From contig JABDOQ010000052.1 in NCBI GenBank assembly GCA_013043165.1, positions 1-64,000 on the forward strand: 64,000 bases of DNA. Direction: 5' to 3'. The translations under genes were made by a program, and so were the position numbers. The notes below the pieces were generated by a model. That model did no database searches. It saw only the letters and a list, made by a program, of their open reading frames with translations, and was not told the DNA's origin. Origin of the DNA: Woeseiaceae bacterium (GTDB taxonomy: Bacteria; Pseudomonadota; Gammaproteobacteria; Steroidobacterales; Woeseiaceae). The number at the start of each line of letters is the position of its first letter. Position 1 is the stretch's first letter. This document shows, piece by piece, positions 62,251 to 64,000 of the stretch.

Positions 62251-63447
62251 CTAGTACGGACCCGGCGGCGTTGCCCCGCGACGCGGCGGGAACCAGAACG
62301 GCTTGTCGACGACTGTCGCTTGCGCCATTTTGCGATTCCAGTGCATCTCACGCTGATAGTAGATCTCGACCCATACCGAACTGCCGGGCTTGCCGTACGG
62401 CGTGCGCACGGTGCCAAGCGCGATGTTTTGTTTACAGACCGGCGACCACGCCGCTGACGTGATGAAGCCTATTTCACCTTTATTGCCTTTTTCCTTGCCG
62501 AAAATATAGGAATGGTGCGCTGGTTTGTTGCCCTCGATGTCGAGTTTCACCAGGCGCCATGTCGAACCATTACGTTTTTCTTCAGCCAGGGCTCGACGCC
62601 CGTTGAAATTCGGTTTCTTGAAATCGACGAGCCAGTCGAGGCCCAGTTCCAGCGGCGAACGTGAACGGCCCGTGCGCACGGTTTCGTCAGCCGGCAGGAA
62701 CTCCATGTGGGCGGCGAGAAAACCGGCTTCGATACGCGCCAACTCGAGCGCGTCGGTGCCAATCGCACGAATGCCGAAAAGTTTGCCGGCTTCGAACAGC
62801 GCGTCCCAGAGTGCCTCGGCCTTGTCGGGATCGATCCAGAGTTCGTAGCCGAGGTCGGCTGTAAAGCCTGTCCGCGATACCATGAGGTCGCTGCCCTCGA
62901 ATTCGCAGTGCGTTAAACCGAAAGGCTTGAGTTCTTCGAGACCTTCTATACCCATCGTGTTGAGTACGCTGAACGAGGTTGGCCCCTGCACGGCGAGTGC
63001 CGCAACGTCTTCGGTCTCGTGTGTAAGCGTCACATCGAAGCCGATGGCTGCCGCCTGCAACCAGGCGAAGTGACGTTCCTGCGAGCAAAGCCGGTACTCG
63101 CCCTCGCGCAAGTGGAAGATCGTGCCATCGTCGATCACCTGGCCCTGATCGTCGCACCAGACCGCATAGGCCACACGGCCCGGTCGAATTTTGGCCATGT
63201 CACGCGTGACCAGCCGGTTCAGGTAGTCGAGTGCGTCCGGACCCGCAATGCGGTACTTCGTCATCGGCGTCAGATCGAAAACTGCTGTTGCGTTTCGAAT
63301 CGCGAAGTACTCCATGTCTTCGCAGTACAGGGCATTGGCGCTCGAATAACCTTTCCATTCATGCCACTCGTTAACCGTATCCAGTTGTGAAAGCCGGGAG
63401 TAGAAAGGCGTCTTCAGACGACCCTGGTGTACGGGTTGGTTCTTCAT
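62251..63447 (-). CDS. Aminomethyltransferase (GcvT/DmdA-like) family protein
   Basis: The ATG at 63447, after GGGAGAAAGC, gives 398 residues. It matches the tetrahydrofolate-dependent T-protein fold: AVFDLTPMTKYRIAGPDALD, LVTRDMAKIRPGRVAYAVWC and DLMVSRTGFTADLGYELWID are conserved. GCV_T C-terminal barrel segments follow (EIGFITSAAWSPVCKQNIAL). The family moves one-carbon units from an amine or methyl donor to tetrahydrofolate, and includes the dimethylsulfoniopropionate demethylase DmdA and dimethylglycine enzymes. The 4-base ATGA overlap with the FAD gene upstream suggests a coupled demethylation function, but the donor is not known. Confidence 0.85.
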   Translation of the reverse strand: MKNQPVHQGRLKTPFYSRLSQLDTVNEWHEWKGYSSANALYCEDMEYFAIRNATAVFDLTPMTKYRIAGPDALDYLNRLVTRDMAKIRPGRVAYAVWCDDQGQVIDDGTIFHLREGEYRLCSQERHFAWLQAAAIGFDVTLTHETEDVAALAVQGPTSFSVLNTMGIEGLEELKPFGLTHCEFEGSDLMVSRTGFTADLGYELWIDPDKAEALWDALFEAGKLFGIRAIGTDALELARIEAGFLAAHMEFLPADETVRTGRSRSPLELGLDWLVDFKKPNFNGRRALAEEKRNGSTWRLVKLDIEGNKPAHHSYIFGKEKGNKGEIGFITSAAWSPVCKQNIALGTVRTPYGKPGSSVWVEIYYQREMHWNRKMAQATVVDKPFWFPPRRGATPPGPY

Positions 63448-64000
63448 GCTGCTTTCTCCCGGCGGAGGATGGCTCTCGCGGCATTTCGTCCGGCTGCACC
63501 ACTGACGCCACCACCCGGATGCGTACCGGCGCCGCAAAGATACAGTCCATCGAGCGGCATGCGGTACTGCGCTGCACCGCTGACCGGCCTCACGAAGAGA
63601 AACTGGTCCAGGGTAAGTTCGCCGTGGTGCCAGTGGCCACCCGTGATATGGAATTCACGCTCGATGTCTGCCGGCGTCAGTAGTTCGCTCGCCGTAATAC
63701 GCTGTTCAATGTCGGGCGCGTATTTGGCAATCGTTCGGATCACGGCCTTGTAAAACGTATCTCGCGCTTCATCATTCCAACCGCCTTTCAAGGCGTAGGG
63801 AGCGTATTGCACAACCGCCGACAATACGTGCTTGCCGGTGGGCGCGAAAGACTCGTCGCGAAAACTCGGGAAGGTCATTTCGACCACCGGGTTCGGTGAG
63901 CTTTCGCCATACTTCGCCGGATTGAATGCGCGCTCGACGTAGTGCTCGTCGGGCGCGATCACCAGGCGTTCGGCGAAGTCCTTCTTCGGCAGGCCTTCAA
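63444..64000 (-). CDS. Phytoene dehydrogenase-like FAD oxidoreductase, C-terminal part
   Basis: The frame is open to the window edge and gives about 185 residues of C-terminal sequence. YRMPLDGLYLCGAGTHPGGG followed by VSGAAGRNAARAILRREKA is the C-terminal FAD-binding motif of the phytoene-desaturase/COG1233 family. HGELTLDQFLFVRPV and SSPNPVVEMTFPSFRDESFA are also usual for it. The N-terminal dinucleotide-binding domain is missing here. The stop overlaps the aminomethyltransferase start, so the two probably form a single catabolic unit rather than carotenoid synthesis. Confidence 0.85.
   Translation of the reverse strand, partial: EGLPKKDFAERLVIAPDEHYVERAFNPAKYGESSPNPVVEMTFPSFRDESFAPTGKHVLSAVVQYAPYALKGGWNDEARDTFYKAVIRTIAKYAPDIEQRITASELLTPADIEREFHITGGHWHHGELTLDQFLFVRPVSGAAQYRMPLDGLYLCGAGTHPGGGVSGAAGRNAARAILRREKAA

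Noticed and set aside
1-64000. tRNA or rRNA genes, CRISPR arrays, insertion sequences and prophage
   Set aside because: Reading both strands found no conserved T-loop pattern outside genes, no repeat-spacer array, no transposase or integrase and no terminal inverted repeats; absence is by eye only and could miss a divergent tRNA.

Overview
The window reads as a chromosomal segment of a Gram-negative, aerobic, probably marine gammaproteobacterium. The base composition is moderately GC-rich and coding density is high. The envelope genes fit a didermic cell: a TonB-dependent receptor, an outer-membrane barrel, a LolA-like protein and several lipobox lipoproteins. TPR sulfotransferases, secreted S9 and M64 peptidases, an ExeM/NucH-type nuclease and a RamB/ScfR-type regulator beside the glyoxylate shunt are common in marine heterotrophs. 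The exact lineage cannot be fixed from the sequence alone; a Woeseia-like group is only a guess. No tRNA, rRNA, CRISPR array, insertion sequence or prophage was seen.

Layout. 1-4.1 kb: the N-terminal part of a sodium:solute symporter, phosphatidylserine synthase, an M48 peptidase lipoprotein, a Kbp-type BON-LysM protein and a DUF937 protein closed by a clear terminator. 4.1-8.5 kb: an APC permease, a Na/Pi cotransporter with a PhoU-like tail, and two tandem hemerythrin proteins with duplicated leaders. 8.5-13.7 kb: a five-gene operon of a LolA-like periplasmic protein, two FtsX-type permeases, a LolD/MacB-like ATPase and an outer-membrane barrel. It is the best candidate in the window for an incompletely described trafficking system. 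13.7-22 kb: TPR-sulfotransferase, CBS protein, AI-2E-type permease, thioredoxin-like protein, small secreted proteins, an SDR, an NDUFA9-like protein and a photolyase.

22-38.8 kb: a LysR regulator facing azoreductase and pirin (electrophile/quinone response), secreted nuclease, exported methyltransferase-like lipoprotein, MFS and VOC proteins, an AlgP-like lysine-rich protein, S9 peptidase, VIT transporter, M64 peptidase, then a MarR-ABC exporter operon divergent from a lipase-like hydrolase with two matched operator palindromes between them. 38.9-45.4 kb: RhlE helicase, a pair of secreted proteins with YadA-neck-like segments (one carrying a CFI-box C-terminus), and modABC.

45.4-54.4 kb: malate synthase G and isocitrate lyase form the glyoxylate shunt, divergent from a RamB/ScfR-type regulator whose leader holds three direct repeats at exact 14-bp spacing. 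A persulfide-dioxygenase-like hydrolase, YajD and a DUF442 sulfurtransferase-like protein follow, then an SDR and an FAD oxidase. 54.4-64 kb: CDF transporter, HAD phosphatase, membrane proteins including a CPBP protease, a nitrilase, a TonB-dependent receptor, an aminomethyltransferase-family protein and the C-terminal part of a phytoene-dehydrogenase-like flavoprotein that runs off the end.

Starts were chosen by Shine-Dalgarno placement and family length. All functions are from reading motifs; no database search was run.
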